A stretch of 64,000 bases of DNA from NCBI RefSeq assembly GCF_008974285.1, contig NZ_BKZV01000001.1:1396214-1460213 (forward strand), given 5' to 3'. The stretch is from Thermogemmatispora aurantia (GTDB lineage Bacteria; Chloroflexota; Ktedonobacteria; Ktedonobacterales; Ktedonobacteraceae). Each line of letters starts with the position of its first letter. The stretch's first letter is position 1. The position numbers and the translations under genes were made by a program. The notes below the pieces were generated by a model. That model was not told the DNA's origin. It made no database searches and worked only from the letters and a program-made list of their open reading frames with translations. Shown piece by piece: positions 63,959-64,000 of the stretch.

Positions 63959-64000
63959 TTGCTAGAAGCAGCGCCACCCAATGGCCCGGCCCGCCCGTGG
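63959..64000 (+). CDS. Start of a gene after the response regulator, probably its sensor kinase (partial)
   Basis: A TTG at 63959 with GGGAGG about nine bases upstream opens a frame reading MLEAAPPNGPARPW to the window edge. It begins 26 bases after the response regulator, the usual place for the sensor histidine kinase. Identity rests on position alone. Confidence 0.35.
   Translation, partial: MLEAAPPNGPARPW

Overview
The window reads as a chromosomal segment of a GC-rich bacterium of the phylum Chloroflexota, most probably class Ktedonobacteria (a Thermogemmatispora-like thermophile). That placement is an inference from the gene repertoire: abundant membrane Ser/Thr kinases with Pro/Thr-rich linkers, a DUF2690-type secreted protein, an XdhC/CoxF-like protein, a Ski2/HelY-like helicase, glutaconate-type CoA-transferases, a T-box-controlled glycyl-tRNA synthetase and LexA boxes of the GAAC-N4-GTTC type. 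No rRNA, tRNA, CRISPR array, insertion sequence or prophage was seen.

Layout. 1-3.2 kb: an unrecognised truncated gene and a membrane Ser/Thr kinase. 3.6-10.8 kb: a pyrimidine operon pyrB-carA-carB-pyrC with a strong promoter, a leader open frame and an intrinsic terminator inside the leader (a probable attenuator). 11-13.6 kb: a HelY-like helicase. 13.9-15.7 kb: promoter, T-box riboswitch (deduced specifier GGC) and glyS. 16-17.1 kb: an EEP-family phosphoesterase. 17.2-21.9 kb: hrcA, dnaK and dnaJ without grpE, with a non-canonical inverted repeat in the hrcA leader. 22-28 kb: cell-surface genes (DUF2690 secreted protein, class A penicillin-binding protein, membrane-anchored HExxH peptidase). 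28.2-33.2 kb: dprA, a murF-alr fusion and a lysozyme-fold lipoprotein. 33.2-34.5 kb: an AT-rich patch with an orphan promoter and the decayed end of a quinone-oxidoreductase gene. 34.5-41.1 kb: an acyl-CoA synthetase, selB and a PASTA kinase. 41.3-45.3 kb: a TerC-family membrane protein and convergent trehalose genes otsB/otsA. 45.4-51.9 kb: rph, an unknown membrane protein, hisC, eno and an alpha/beta hydrolase without its nucleophilic serine. 52-53.8 kb: a probable single-strand-annealing protein gene behind a LexA box, with a tiny helical gene in the same operon, and a second promoter/palindrome/small-ORF unit. 53.8-60 kb: xdhC-like gene, beta-propeller lipoprotein, GctA/GctB-type CoA-transferase, enoyl-CoA hydratase and thiolase, a likely acyl-CoA degradation operon. 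60-64 kb: rplI, a YbdK-type carboxylate-amine ligase, cdd, and a response regulator followed by the first codons of a probable partner kinase.

Most of the window is housekeeping. The parts most worth a second look are regulatory: the pyrBI-like leader, the T-box, the SOS-type box in front of the Rad52/DdrA-like gene and the unusual hrcA leader. After these come the unusual proteins: the MurF-Alr fusion, the serine-less hydrolase, the small SOS-linked ORFs, and the CoA-transferase operon that overlaps a lipoprotein gene.
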